A stretch of 64,000 bases of DNA from an uncultured Gammaproteobacteria bacterium. GTDB taxonomy: Bacteria; Pseudomonadota; Gammaproteobacteria; HK1. Under the pieces are notes generated by a model. It was not told the DNA's origin. It did not search any database and worked only from the letters and a program-made list of their open reading frames with translations. Below, piece by piece: positions 9,105 to 17,261 of this stretch. The stretch's first letter is position 1, and every line of letters starts with the position of its first letter. Location of the stretch: assembly GCA_958295465.1 (NCBI GenBank), contig OY282353.1, positions 3,029,001 through 3,093,000 of the forward strand, written 5' to 3'. The position numbers and the translations under genes were made by a program.

Positions 9105-9219
9105 CTTCTGCTCCTCTCTCTCACTGCTATGCTCATGGCAGAAAACACTTACTGAATCGCGATTCCTGTCCAACCGATGGGGTCCACTTCTTGGTCGGGA
9201 GGCGATTTGAGACTTGTAT

Positions 9220-9237
9220 GATCCCCAATTGGAGACC
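9220..9237. promoter_or_regulatory. imperfect palindrome upstream of vapBC-1, probable operator
   Basis: The sequence gatccccaattggagacc has a perfect CCAATTGG core and imperfect arms. Related 18-bp sequences precede the second antitoxin copy (16668-16685, ggtccccgattggagacc) and the start-only relic near 21021. Conservation of this spacing to the ATG in all three copies supports an autoregulatory operator for the antitoxin-toxin pair. Confidence 0.55.
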
Positions 9238-9249
9238 ATACTGGTCATG

Positions 9250-9531
9250 ATGACTACCGCATCCATTTCCGACTTGAAAGCGAATCTTTCCCGCTATCTG
9301 CGCGTGGTGCGTCGTGGCGGTGAGGTTCAGGTCCTCGATCGGGGCACGCCGGTCGCCAGACTGGTGCCTCCCGCGGCGAACGACGACGAGGGGGTCCGGG
9401 AGCGTTTGATCGCCAAAGGGATACTACGGCCGGGCAAGGGGAACGCCGCGGCCATACTCGACAAGCCGCCGCTGGCGCTGCCGGTGAATCTTTCGGAAGC
9501 ACTGGCCGAGGATCGGACGGATCGGCTGTGA
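9250..9531 (+). CDS. antitoxin of a VapBC-type module (Phd/YefM fold)
   Basis: This protein of about 93 residues begins MTTASISDLKANLSRYLRVV, the classic Phd/YefM N-terminal DNA-binding fold, with VLDRGTPVARLVP following. The C-terminal tail (LPVNLSEALAEDRTDRL) would wrap the toxin. It neutralises the PIN toxin encoded next and should repress its own promoter through the upstream palindrome. Two ATG codons are adjacent (9247, 9250); the second matches the start kept in the copy at 16698. Its stop overlaps the toxin start by four bases (GTGA). Confidence 0.9.
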   Translation: MTTASISDLKANLSRYLRVVRRGGEVQVLDRGTPVARLVPPAANDDEGVRERLIAKGILRPGKGNAAAILDKPPLALPVNLSEALAEDRTDRL

Positions 9532-9956
9532 GGTACTGGGATGCCTCCGCGCTGGTTCCCGTGGTCGTCGCTGAACCGGACAGCGAATCGGTCCGCGCAT
9601 GGCTGTCCGAAGACGACCACATCGTCACGTGGGTATGGACACGCACCGAGATCACCAGTGCGATAGAAAGGCGTGCCCGCGAGGGCTCACTGTCGCGGCG
9701 GCAACGCTACGAAGCGCTCGAACGGCTCTACGCCTTCGCTGCAAACTGGGACGAAGTGACCGAAATACTTGCCGTTCGAACCCGGGCCGAGGCGCTGCTG
9801 GCGCGGCATCCGTTGCGGGCTGCCGATGCGGGTCAGCTCGGCGCGGCGCTGTTGATTCGGGAAGAGCTCGCGGATGCGCTCACCTTCGTCTGCCTCGACC
9901 GGCGACTTTCATTGGCGGCGGAACGGGAAAGTCTCCGAGTGACCCCAGGATCATGA
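9528..9956 (+). CDS. vapC: VapC-type PIN-domain ribonuclease toxin
   Basis: This is a 142-residue PIN protein. Acidic residues expected for the metal site are seen in YWDASALV (Asp 5), in TRTEITSAIERR (Glu near 40), in RAADAGQLGAAL (Asp near 99) and in VCLDRRLSLAA (Asp near 125). VapC toxins cleave specific RNAs such as initiator tRNA or 23S rRNA; the target here is unknown. The start is GTG at 9528 inside the antitoxin stop. This is the only intact copy of the module in the window and serves as the reference for the interrupted copy at 16698-20580. Confidence 0.92.
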   Translation: MRYWDASALVPVVVAEPDSESVRAWLSEDDHIVTWVWTRTEITSAIERRAREGSLSRRQRYEALERLYAFAANWDEVTEILAVRTRAEALLARHPLRAADAGQLGAALLIREELADALTFVCLDRRLSLAAERESLRVTPGS

Positions 9957-10089
9957 GGGCGGCACGGAAGTGTATGGGACTGCTTGCCGCCTCTCCGCGG
10001 AACTGTTGCGCCGTGTCCGTTGCGACGATTTCAATCCCCAGGCGCAGATCGAGGAAGAATGAAAATCGAATTGAATACGACGCCTGCCT

Positions 10090-10647
10090 GCCGCGCCGCC
10101 TCTTGCCCTGTACCTCCGGGTAGTCGCCGCGCAGCACCAGTCCGGCAATGTCTTCCCGCGTCGCGGACGCGGCCGGGACATGCGTGAACTCACCGGCGGA
10201 CAGATGGTCGATGACGTTCAGCGGCTGGCCGTACAGCTCGGTGACGGACAGGGGCAGCAACTCCAGTCTCGCCATGTGCCCGGGCAAGGACTCCTGCGTG
10301 CGGGCGGAACGGAAAATGTCCGCCGAACCCGTCAGCAGGAACTTGCCCTTCTCATGCGGCTCGAGCCTGTCGGAGATTTCCTTGATGGCCGGGATCAGGG
10401 CCGGGACGTACTGGAATTCGTCCAGCACCGCGCGCTTGTCCCCCAGCGAGCGGAGGAACCCATGCGGGTCGCTCTGCACCGATGCCAGCGTCGCCTGGTC
10501 ATCCAGCGTGACGTATTCCAGGCCCAGGTCGCGGGAGACCGAACGCGCCAGCGTCGTCTTCCCCGCCTGCCGGGGACCCGTCAGATAGACGATGCGGAAC
10601 TCCGCGAGCAGTTCCCGGAGGAGAGGTTGCAGGCGTCTGGCGTACAT
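10090..10647 (-). pseudogene. AAA_14/DUF4143-type ATPase, C-terminally truncated
   Basis: From the ATG at 10647 about 180 residues match the N-terminal ATPase half of the family: YLTGPRQAGKTTLA (Walker A, near residue 22), YVTLDDQATLASVQSDP, a Walker-B-like RAVLDEFQYVP near 73, LTGSADIFRS, and LPGHMARLELLPLS. Family members are around 400 residues long, with a DUF4143 nuclease-like half. Homology stops after RGDYPEV near 10107 and unrelated sequence follows. About half of the protein is missing, so the gene is probably dead. Confidence 0.85.
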
Positions 10648-10972
10648 GGTCCGGCTCCGGTCGATGCACGTTCTCCGGTGCGCGGGCGAGCGCCTCGGAT
10701 GATGGCTGTCCAACTCGAAGAATCCTGCCCGCCATGGCGAGAAATGCAAGGGCTTGATGCGAAGAATCCACGCCCTTAGGAGACTGATCGAATTAAGGTT
10801 TCCAACTGCATCGCGGGCGCAATTCACCGATCCGGTTACCGTGACACGCGCTTCGATGCAGAAACCGCCGTCACCTGGAAACTCTATTTTCGTCACCCTC
10901 CTTAGTGCGAGAAATCTACAGCCTTGGGGCCGCCTCGGTTGCCATTGAGATCATGCCGGGCGAACTCTGTCC
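10648..10972. other. intergenic region, nothing recognised
   Basis: About 325 bases between the truncated ATPase and the ribbon-helix-helix gene hold no credible reading frame, repeat or terminator that I can identify. Confidence 0.5.
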
Positions 10973-11293
10973 ATGATGAAAACGACCATCGAACTTCCCG
11001 AGCCCGTTTACCTGCAAGCCGAGGTTCTTGCCGCCAGTCGCGGCATGACCCTGAAGCAGTTTTTCACCGAAGCACTGGAAGAGAAACTCCGGCGTTGTGC
11101 CGGCGAAGATTCCTCTCGCGAAGCTCCCTGGATGGCCGGCTTCGGTGCGTTGTCCGATCTTGCGAGCGAAAACCGTCGTGTACTGAGCGTGATCGAGGAA
11201 GAGTTCGAAACGCACGGGCTCGAAGTGGCAGACGCCCCCCGGCCCGGAGGACACGTAACCCACAAGGCGGCGGAATGCGCTACGAAGGCCTGA
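10973..11293 (+). CDS. VapB-like ribbon-helix-helix antitoxin without a toxin
   Basis: This is a 106-residue protein. Residues 2-40 (MKTTIELPEPVYLQAEVLAA ... FFTEALEEKL) match the ribbon-helix-helix N-terminus of VapB-type antitoxins. Normal family members end soon after the IEEEFE segment seen near residue 82. The last ~20 residues here look like read-through into sequence that belongs to the WYL gene leader. No PIN or other toxin gene follows; instead the WYL gene starts at 11275 inside this frame. I infer that the toxin was lost when the WYL-containing segment joined here. Start codons at 10973 and 10976 are adjacent. Confidence 0.7.
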   Translation: MMKTTIELPEPVYLQAEVLAASRGMTLKQFFTEALEEKLRRCAGEDSSREAPWMAGFGALSDLASENRRVLSVIEEEFETHGLEVADAPRPGGHVTHKAAECATKA

Positions 11294-12264
11294 AGGACAT
11301 CCTGGACCTGGCCGTTCGTCTCCAGGGGGCGCACGGTGGGTTGACCCTCGACGACATCGAAGCCGAATTCTCGATCAGCCGGCGCACGGCCGAGCGCCGG
11401 CGCGACGCCGTCGATGCCGCCTTCGGGCCGCTGGAGCCCGTGGACAGGGACGACGGGAAGCGGCGCTGGCGGCTGCGCTCGGACGCCTTGCGCCGCCTCG
11501 TCTCCGTCTCGGCGGAGGAGCTGGCGGAGCTCGGGGCCGCCGCCGCGGCTCTGGACCGCGCCGGCTTCGGGGAACGCGCGGCCATGCTCCGCGACCTCGC
11601 CGCCAAGCTGCAAGCCACGTTGCGCGCCGAATCGCAGGCGCGGGTGGAGTCCGACCTCGACATGCTGGTGCAGGCCGAGGGCTTGGCGATGCGCCCCGGT
11701 CCGAGGCAGCGCCTGGACCGGGGCCTGCTCGCCCTCCTGCGCGAAGCCATCACGACCTGCCGGGAGGTCGAGTTCCGCTACTTCGCCCAATCGACGAGGC
11801 GGCGGAGCTGGCAGCAGGTTCGGCCCCTCGGCCTGCTCTACGGGAACCGCGCGCACCTGGTGGGGTGGACCGAGTGGGCCGAGGAGCCGCGGCTGTGGCG
11901 TCTCGCGAACATGAGCGAAGCCCGGATCACCGATGAGGCGTTCGAGCGGGACCCGGCGTTCGATTTGCAGCGATTCGCCGAGCGTTCGTTCGGCACGTTC
12001 CAGGAAAAGCCGGTCAAGGTGGCGCTGCGCTTCGATGCCAGGGCGGCGCGGGATGCGGCGGCGTTCCGCTTCCATCCGAACCAGAGCGTCGAGGAGAACG
12101 AGGACGGCTCGCTGACGGTGCGCTTCGAGGCGGGCGGCCTCGACGAGATGTGCTGGCACCTGTTCACATGGGGGAAGAGCGTGACGGTGGAGAAGCCCGC
12201 CCGTCTTCGCCGGCGCCTGGCCGCGATGTGCGGGGCGCTCGCGGCGCATCACTCGGCGGTGTGA
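11275..12264 (+). CDS. WYL-domain transcriptional regulator, intact copy
   Basis: This is a 329-residue regulator. Residues 1-55 form a winged helix (GLTLDDIEAEFSISRRTAERRRD). About 155-230 carry the WYL-type sensor strand set (CREVEFRYFAQ ... VRPLGLLYGNRAHLVGW), and 235-329 form the C-terminal WCX-like extension. WYL proteins act as ligand-responsive repressors or activators and are frequent guardians of phage-defence islands. The start is set by the identical ATGCGCTACGAAGG in the frameshifted copy at 4221. The gene begins inside the frame of the orphan antitoxin and ends next to the convergent HNH gene. Its regulatory target is not evident; the nearby accessory genes are candidates. Confidence 0.88.
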   Translation: MRYEGLKDILDLAVRLQGAHGGLTLDDIEAEFSISRRTAERRRDAVDAAFGPLEPVDRDDGKRRWRLRSDALRRLVSVSAEELAELGAAAAALDRAGFGERAAMLRDLAAKLQATLRAESQARVESDLDMLVQAEGLAMRPGPRQRLDRGLLALLREAITTCREVEFRYFAQSTRRRSWQQVRPLGLLYGNRAHLVGWTEWAEEPRLWRLANMSEARITDEAFERDPAFDLQRFAERSFGTFQEKPVKVALRFDARAARDAAAFRFHPNQSVEENEDGSLTVRFEAGGLDEMCWHLFTWGKSVTVEKPARLRRRLAAMCGALAAHHSAV

Positions 12265-13214
12265 GGTGGACGGTGATTGGGGGGGATCGGTAAGCGCCGG
12301 GTTGTTTCGCCTATTCTCCTCAGTACCACCACGTCATCTTTAACGTCATCTTTATCAGCCAGATGCATCTTCCTATGGCAATTCGGGCATAGTGCGACGG
12401 TATTGTCTATCGAATCTCTTCCTCCTGCTGAGAGCCGCTTGACATGATGCGCTGCGAGAAACGGCAACTCAAGCACTCGGTCCTGGAAAGGACCTCTCTT
12501 CCTGCACAGGCGACATTTTCCCTTCGCCATCATTTTCGCCAGTTCCGTGACTCTCCGATCTCGCTCATAAGTCGGTACGGTAGTCGTCTTCCTGCCTGGA
12601 GGATCGGTCCTTCTTCCCGTATTTTGCAGATCTGCAAGCAAAGCGGCGCGTTTACTGTCGATTGTCTGATTCGTGGCGAGCTTTTTGAAAAGCCAGACTT
12701 TCCTGATAAATGCTGTGAGATCATCAAGAAAGCTCTCTTCGTCGGAAATGTTGCCGACCAGAATGCCTTTCTTTCTGTTTCCTCCGTCGATTTCTACGTC
12801 CCTCATGTGATCATACTGTAAATACCACTTAAGGAACGCCTTCTTACTGACACCTTTCCGCCCACCACCGATTCCTCCGCCATGCAGCAGAAACAGAGAT
12901 TTTTCCTGGTCATAGGCAAACATGCCTTGACCTTGACCAAGATTTATCCCCACGCGAGGTGGATTTATTGCGACTGTGATGTTGTTTTAACCTTTTTCAT
13001 CCGGATACAGACCAAAAGCATTCGAGAATTGGTTTCTGAGTTCAAAGCGCCAACAAACCCAAACTACCCCGTTGTGATTTACGGGGCGTTTTCTGCTGTC
13101 GCCGCTGCGATAGCCGATTGTGAGATCGCTCTTTTGGTTCAGGCCCTTGGTCAGTGCGTCCTTAAGACGCTTCTGGCACTTCTGTGTTTTCTGCCGAGTC
13201 GTTACTCCTATCAT
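12249..13214 (-). pseudogene. HNH endonuclease gene with in-frame stop, AT-rich
   Basis: From ATG 13214 (preceded by GGGGGAGAG) the frame reads MIGVTTRQKTQKCQKRL and runs to a TAA at 12987-12989. It then continues in the same frame without further stops through FAYDQEKSLFLLHGGG to a typical HNH module: CRLC, AAHHVKRLSAGG, NTVALCPNCHRKMH. Such proteins resemble McrA-like restriction nucleases that cut modified or foreign DNA. Base composition is clearly more AT-rich than the flanks, which suggests recent transfer. The last ~20 codons run into WYL-side sequence, so the native 3' end may be missing. A stop in an otherwise perfect frame suggests a recent point mutation or suppression. Confidence 0.8.
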
Positions 13215-13956
13215 GATTCTCTCCCCCCCAGACTCAAAGTGCTCCCGTGTTCCGATACCTTCCGGCAACCCGAGTGTGCCTGATCGGCGCTTCCGGTCGG
13301 TAATCCATCGACGCCAAAACGCAAGCCGGGCTCACTCGAATATGGAGGGTGCTACGACTCGCTCCCGATGTCAAAGCCGCGGAATCCCGGCGGGTCCGGA
13401 CCGGTTCCGCCGGAGGGACTACGATGCCGAGAGGCGGTGATCGGCAATCGTTCGGAGGAAGAAGGAGAAGGCTCACGGCGATCGGATTCATCAGCTCGAT
13501 CATCCTCCGACGCATCGTTTATCGCGGTGGTGGCTCGAAACTCCTGACGTTGTAGGCGCCTTCCTCTCCTGCCTCGCCACCCACGCACCACCGTCCACAC
13601 ACCAAGCTCGAACACCCCTGACCCCGCAATCCCCCACCCATCACCCCGCCTGCCGGCGCGCAACGCACGCCTTCGCGCCTCACTTCAAAATCCTCACGTT
13701 CCCTCCCGGCTCGCGGGGACCTGTGCTTCCGCATCACGCAGACCCCGGAGGGCACCACCGTGGCAGATAAAATCCGGCATTCGGCCGTGCTCGGTCCATC
13801 GGACGGGTTCGACCAGACCACTACGATACTTCGCCCACTCCCCGGAGCACTGGGGTATTTCGCCTGTTCTCGGCGGACGAGATCCGCTTGCACGAGCTTT
13901 CGCCGTGTGGACGGCGTGGCGCCGAATATCGAGGAAGATGAATCCCGAGGACTCTA
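13215..13956. other. intergenic region with dispersed repeat copy 2
   Basis: About 740 bases lie between the HNH gene start and the end of the metallo-beta-lactamase gene. Only the dispersed repeat at 13610-13880 is recognisable. Small frames on both strands lack family features. Confidence 0.5.
13610..13880 (+). repeat. dispersed repeat, copy 2
   Basis: This is co-linear with 5390-5640. The best conserved block is the cattcggccg ... cggacgggttcgaccagaccac core near 13785-13825. The short sequence gggttgtttcgcctattctc at 12299-12318 looks like a separate fragment of the same element's tail, placed on the other side of the HNH gene. Confidence 0.7.
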
Positions 13957-15039
13957 TTACTCGACGAAATCCTTGAGGTGACGCGCGGAGCCGAACTTCT
14001 CGACCCTCCATTGCACCCGCGAACCGAACGGTCGCCGCAATCGAATCGCACCGGACGACATCGGGAGACGTCGAAGTGAGATACCGGACTCCCGGATGGT
14101 TCGATCGACCGTCTTGTTAGTGCGTGCGCGGACCCGGGCGGACGCACCGATACCCGCAGTTGCATAGGCGTTCGGTGTATCCAAAAGGATCCGCCGCACG
14201 TCACCCTGACTTGGCAGGGCGCGGCCGCCCCTGTGCCAGGGAGTGAGTACGGCGAAGGGCCGGTGATCGAGCATCCGGCTCCAAACCCCCGGCTCATGAG
14301 CACTTTTCGAACCGTGGTGCGGAACCTTGAACGCCGATGCCTTGCCAGCCGGCCGCGCTTTGCTCTCCAGAATCTCGATCCAGCCTTGCTTCTCCAGATC
14401 GGAGCCGAGTAGCACCGCTACGTCACCGACCTCGATCCATAGTGCGACGGCCACCTCGTTGGGGGAAAGGCTCGGAATCCGGTTCTTGGCCTGACCGGCG
14501 CTCGGCAACAACCGGCCGATGGATTCCAGGAAGCTCCGGAAGCTTGCGTCTCCGGGTGAGAGCGACCAGATTTCACATTCGCCCCGGACGAAAATGCGGC
14601 GGTCGGCGTGAGCAACAGTTGGCTTCGACGCCCCCTCACGGAGCTGGGTAAACACGTCGTAAATCTCGCGAACCCCGGAACCGTTGACGGAGAGGTGGCG
14701 GTTTTCCAGGGCATGGACCGCGGCGAGAAACTCTTCCCGGCATAGCACGCCCGCGCAGCAGAAGGCGGCTCGGCCGCAGATTTCGGCCAGCCGCGCCATC
14801 CCGCGTATGTGGTCGTCGTGCCAGTGTGTCGCCACGATCAAGGCGACGGCTTGATCCGCATCGAGACCGATGCTCTCAAGGTAGCGCAGGGCTCTTGGTG
14901 TTCCGTCGGTATCGACGCAGGAGTCTACGAGGATCCACACGCCGTCACCGACGTGCAAGACGATGCTCTCGCCATAACCGGGACCGAGAAGGGTGAGCTC
15001 GAACTCGCGCTGTCCCGGCGGCGTTCCCGCCTCCGTCAC
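13957..15039 (-). CDS. ComEC-like metallo-beta-lactamase-fold hydrolase
   Basis: This is a 360-residue protein with no signal peptide or membrane segment. The N-terminal half shows VWILVDSCVD, then the zinc motif THWHDDHIRG near residues 69-78. A VPHHGSKSAH segment sits near 239-248, typical of the ComEC/Rec2 metallo-hydrolase branch, and LTPWHRGG near 265 may supply further ligands. Stand-alone proteins of this branch are probably phosphodiesterases or nucleases and often sit in defence-type operons. The start is GTG at 15039, overlapping the upstream gene's stop by four bases (GTGA). It is the last gene of a three-gene operon. Substrate and role are unknown. Confidence 0.85.
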   Translation of the reverse strand: MTEAGTPPGQREFELTLLGPGYGESIVLHVGDGVWILVDSCVDTDGTPRALRYLESIGLDADQAVALIVATHWHDDHIRGMARLAEICGRAAFCCAGVLCREEFLAAVHALENRHLSVNGSGVREIYDVFTQLREGASKPTVAHADRRIFVRGECEIWSLSPGDASFRSFLESIGRLLPSAGQAKNRIPSLSPNEVAVALWIEVGDVAVLLGSDLEKQGWIEILESKARPAGKASAFKVPHHGSKSAHEPGVWSRMLDHRPFAVLTPWHRGGRALPSQGDVRRILLDTPNAYATAGIGASARVRARTNKTVDRTIRESGISLRRLPMSSGAIRLRRPFGSRVQWRVEKFGSARHLKDFVE

Positions 15040-15647
15040 AGACCGAGCGCCCGAATCGTCTCTCGCGCCCACTCCTCGCCTTCCCGCAGGTCGGCTTCGG
15101 TCACCGCGGGAAGGTCGCGAAGCACGATCTGGGACACCCGCTTCTTCGTTCCTGCCGGGGAGCGCTCGTACCCGATCACCCAGCGGAACACGCTCCCGGC
15201 AGTCATCCGGGCGGCGTCGTGATCCGACAGCTCGGTGAGAGGGATGATCGCCTCTTCCCGCTCATGCGACGCTCCGGCCGTCAGATCCGTCAGGCGTGCC
15301 ACGAAGTCCTTGGCGCGCATCTCGACGACGTATCCTTCCCATTCTTGCAGCGCGTGAAAGGACGCCGTTGGCGCTCGGCGCGGCAGCGGCGGCAGCAGGT
15401 TCACAACCGGGGAGAGGTCGCCCGCGTTCCGGTTGTCGCGGGCGAGGCTCGGCAGGGCAGTCCCTTCCCTGTTCAGGTTATGCATGGTGGTCGTCCGGCC
15501 CGCTCCCGTTCCATGCGCCAACCTCAGGCGAACGGCCTCGTTCACACTTCGGACAAGTTTCTTGGCCGCGGTATCCGCATCGGAGCCACAGGGCCGTCCA
15601 AGCGCATCGACGCGTTCCCCTGCCGTGGATCGAGCCGCCTGCGGCAT
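15036..15647 (-). CDS. hypothetical protein B of the MBL operon
   Basis: This 203-residue soluble protein has no family that I can name. The N-terminal ~90 residues are basic and low in predicted structure. The C-terminal half, from about FHALQEWEGYVVEMRAKDF, looks folded and contains WEGYVVEM, FRWVIGYERSPAGTKKRVSQI and an acidic C-terminal helix. The FRWVIGYE stretch suggests a small beta sheet. Its ATG lies three bases after the stop of gene A, and its stop overlaps the MBL gene, so all three should be made together. It may be a partner or specificity subunit for the hydrolase; this is inferred only from coupling. Confidence 0.75.
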   Translation of the reverse strand: MPQAARSTAGERVDALGRPCGSDADTAAKKLVRSVNEAVRLRLAHGTGAGRTTTMHNLNREGTALPSLARDNRNAGDLSPVVNLLPPLPRRAPTASFHALQEWEGYVVEMRAKDFVARLTDLTAGASHEREEAIIPLTELSDHDAARMTAGSVFRWVIGYERSPAGTKKRVSQIVLRDLPAVTEADLREGEEWARETIRALGL

Positions 15648-15650
15648 GGG

Positions 15651-16352
15651 TCAGGTCTCCTGTTCTTCCGCCAAGGACATCACGTGATCGATGATATCGT
15701 CACTGCGCTTGAGCGACGCATCGAAATTTTCCTCAAGGATTCCTATCGAGCGTGCGCTCGTCGTGGGGTCGGTTTCGTCGATGGAGTAGTGATCGTTGAC
15801 GCAGACGTAGACCCCCAGCCGTGGATCCTCGATCCGAGTCGAAGGCTCCATCGTGACGTTGATCCGATCGCCCGCCGTCCTTCCCGGCGGGTCGAGTTGC
15901 GACATCGTGAGCGAAGTCATTCCGCCATGATCGCCGTCCGGTCCAAGAGCCAGACCCCAACGGCCCCACGGCTCTACCGGGGCCAGCGTTCTGATGATCC
16001 GATCCCGTTCGGCCGGACTCCGCACGGGAAAATGGACGTAACGGTTGATCCCGAATCCCTTCAAGGGCGGATGCGGCAGGCGCTCCCTGAACACGCGCAC
16101 GACGAGGTCGCGCACGCGAACGTGAGGCGCCTGCGAGGTTTCAGCGGAGAAATATTCGGCCCTGACCTGCAAGTGGAGCCAATCGAAAGTGAATTTCGTC
16201 ACCTGCGGGTGGATGAGCTCGACCTCCGCGCTGTCCGCGGCACGCTCCGGCAGGAGGTCGTGCAGGACGAACCAGGCGGGTGTGAAGATCGCCGGGTTGA
16301 AGGCTCCGAGCATGATGACGTCCACCCCGCCGATCTCGGGCTCGATCCGCAC
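15651..16352 (-). CDS. hypothetical protein A of the MBL operon
   Basis: This is a 233-residue protein. I chose GTG 16352 because GGAGGAGG precedes it by about nine bases; ATG 16313 would remove 13 residues. Near the start stands GAFNPAIFTPAWFVLHDLLP, followed by VELIHPQVTKFTFDWLHLQV and a long segment FGINRYVHFPVRSP. The C-terminus is a helical stretch (ILEENFDASLKRSDDIIDHV). There is no recognised catalytic motif, signal peptide or membrane helix. Its size and the way it heads the operon recall TIGR04255-like proteins of unknown function that sit in accessory islands, but I do not claim membership. It is tightly coupled to protein B. Confidence 0.75.
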   Translation of the reverse strand: MRIEPEIGGVDVIMLGAFNPAIFTPAWFVLHDLLPERAADSAEVELIHPQVTKFTFDWLHLQVRAEYFSAETSQAPHVRVRDLVVRVFRERLPHPPLKGFGINRYVHFPVRSPAERDRIIRTLAPVEPWGRWGLALGPDGDHGGMTSLTMSQLDPPGRTAGDRINVTMEPSTRIEDPRLGVYVCVNDHYSIDETDPTTSARSIGILEENFDASLKRSDDIIDHVMSLAEEQET

Positions 16353-16697
16353 GGCTACGCCTCCTCCGCCATTTCGCCGATTCCGCGCACGGTCGCATTG
16401 TAGACGCCGCCGGGCTTCGTTGGCATCCTGAGCCGGGACGAGGCGGGGCACCGTCGGGCCCGCGCGGCATCGGCGCTTGCCTTGTCTCGTAGCGACCGTT
16501 CGGCAGTTCCCTTCCTCTCGTCGCGTGATCTCCACGCCCTCGGTCGCTGCCCGCATGTTATCGCGATTCGCATCGGCGCGAGCGAACGGATCGGTCAGCC
16601 CGACTTCACCGGTTTCGAGACCATCTGCCGGCGGGGGCATGGTCGGGATGCGATTCGAGACTTGTTTGGTCCCCGATTGGAGACCATGCCGGTCACG
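16353..16697. other. intergenic region upstream of MBL operon and vapBC-2
   Basis: About 345 bases. A minus-strand frame ends at 16355 just before gene A (its last residues read YNATVRGIGEMAEEA) and may be the tail of a deleted gene, but it has no start or family signature. The vapBC-type operator palindrome lies at 16668-16685. Confidence 0.45.
16668..16685. promoter_or_regulatory. operator-like palindrome of vapBC-2
   Basis: The imperfect palindrome ggtccccgattggagacc stands 12 bases before the antitoxin ATG at 16698, with the same spacing as at 9220-9237. Confidence 0.55.
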
Positions 16698-17131
16698 ATG
16701 ACTACCGCATCCATTTCCGACTTGAAGGCGAATCTCTCCCGCTATCTGCGCGTGGTGCGTCGTGGCGGTGAGGTTCAGGTCCTCGATCGAGGTACGCCGG
16801 TCGCCAGACTGGTGCCTCCCACGGCGAACGACGACGAGGGGATCCGGGGGCGTTTGATCGCCAAAGGGATGCTGCGGCCGGGCAAGGGAAGCGCCGCGGC
16901 CATACTGGACAAGCCGCCGCTGGCGCTGCCGGTGAATCTTTCGGAAGCGTTGGCTGAGGATCTGACGGATTCGGCTGTGAGGTATTGGGATGCCTCCGCG
17001 CTGGTTCCCGTGGTCGTCGCCGAACCGGACAACGAATCGGTTTGCGCACGGCTGCCCGAAGACGACCACATCGTCACGTGGGTATGGACTCCTTACGTGG
17101 GTATGAACACGCACCGAGATCACCGGTGCGA
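16698..17131 (+). pseudogene. vapBC copy 2, 5' part, antitoxin fused to truncated toxin
   Basis: The antitoxin is nearly identical to that at 9250. A one-base insertion before its stop (gattcgg versus gatcgg) removes the stop and joins it in frame to the toxin, giving SEALAEDLTDSAVRYWDASALV. The toxin part carries a small insertion with partial duplication near 17088-17107 and homology ends at 17131 within the third toxin helix. The remaining toxin sequence reappears at 20380-20580. Between them sits the uma2-IS-delta-recD block. This copy cannot make a normal toxin. Confidence 0.88.
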
Positions 17132-17261
17132 TTCGCGGCGGGACCATCCCGGGACGTCCCCGGCTCATAAGAGCGAATCGGGCCGATTTCGGTCGAACAG
17201 GGATACGCATCGGCCTCGCAAAATCCAATCTGCGATTACCCTCGACGGCGATCCCGGCGAA

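Larger units (their letters stand above)
7862..9186 (-). mobile_element. IS3-family element, degraded
   Basis: The element contains orfA (8823-9104) and a broken orfB (7862-8850). The right terminal repeat is recognisable at 9163-9186 (ends ggggtcca when read on the + strand). I could not find the matching left repeat downstream of orfB, so the left boundary is approximate and that end may be lost or strongly diverged. Translation of orfB would normally need programmed frameshifting from orfA. Confidence 0.75.
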
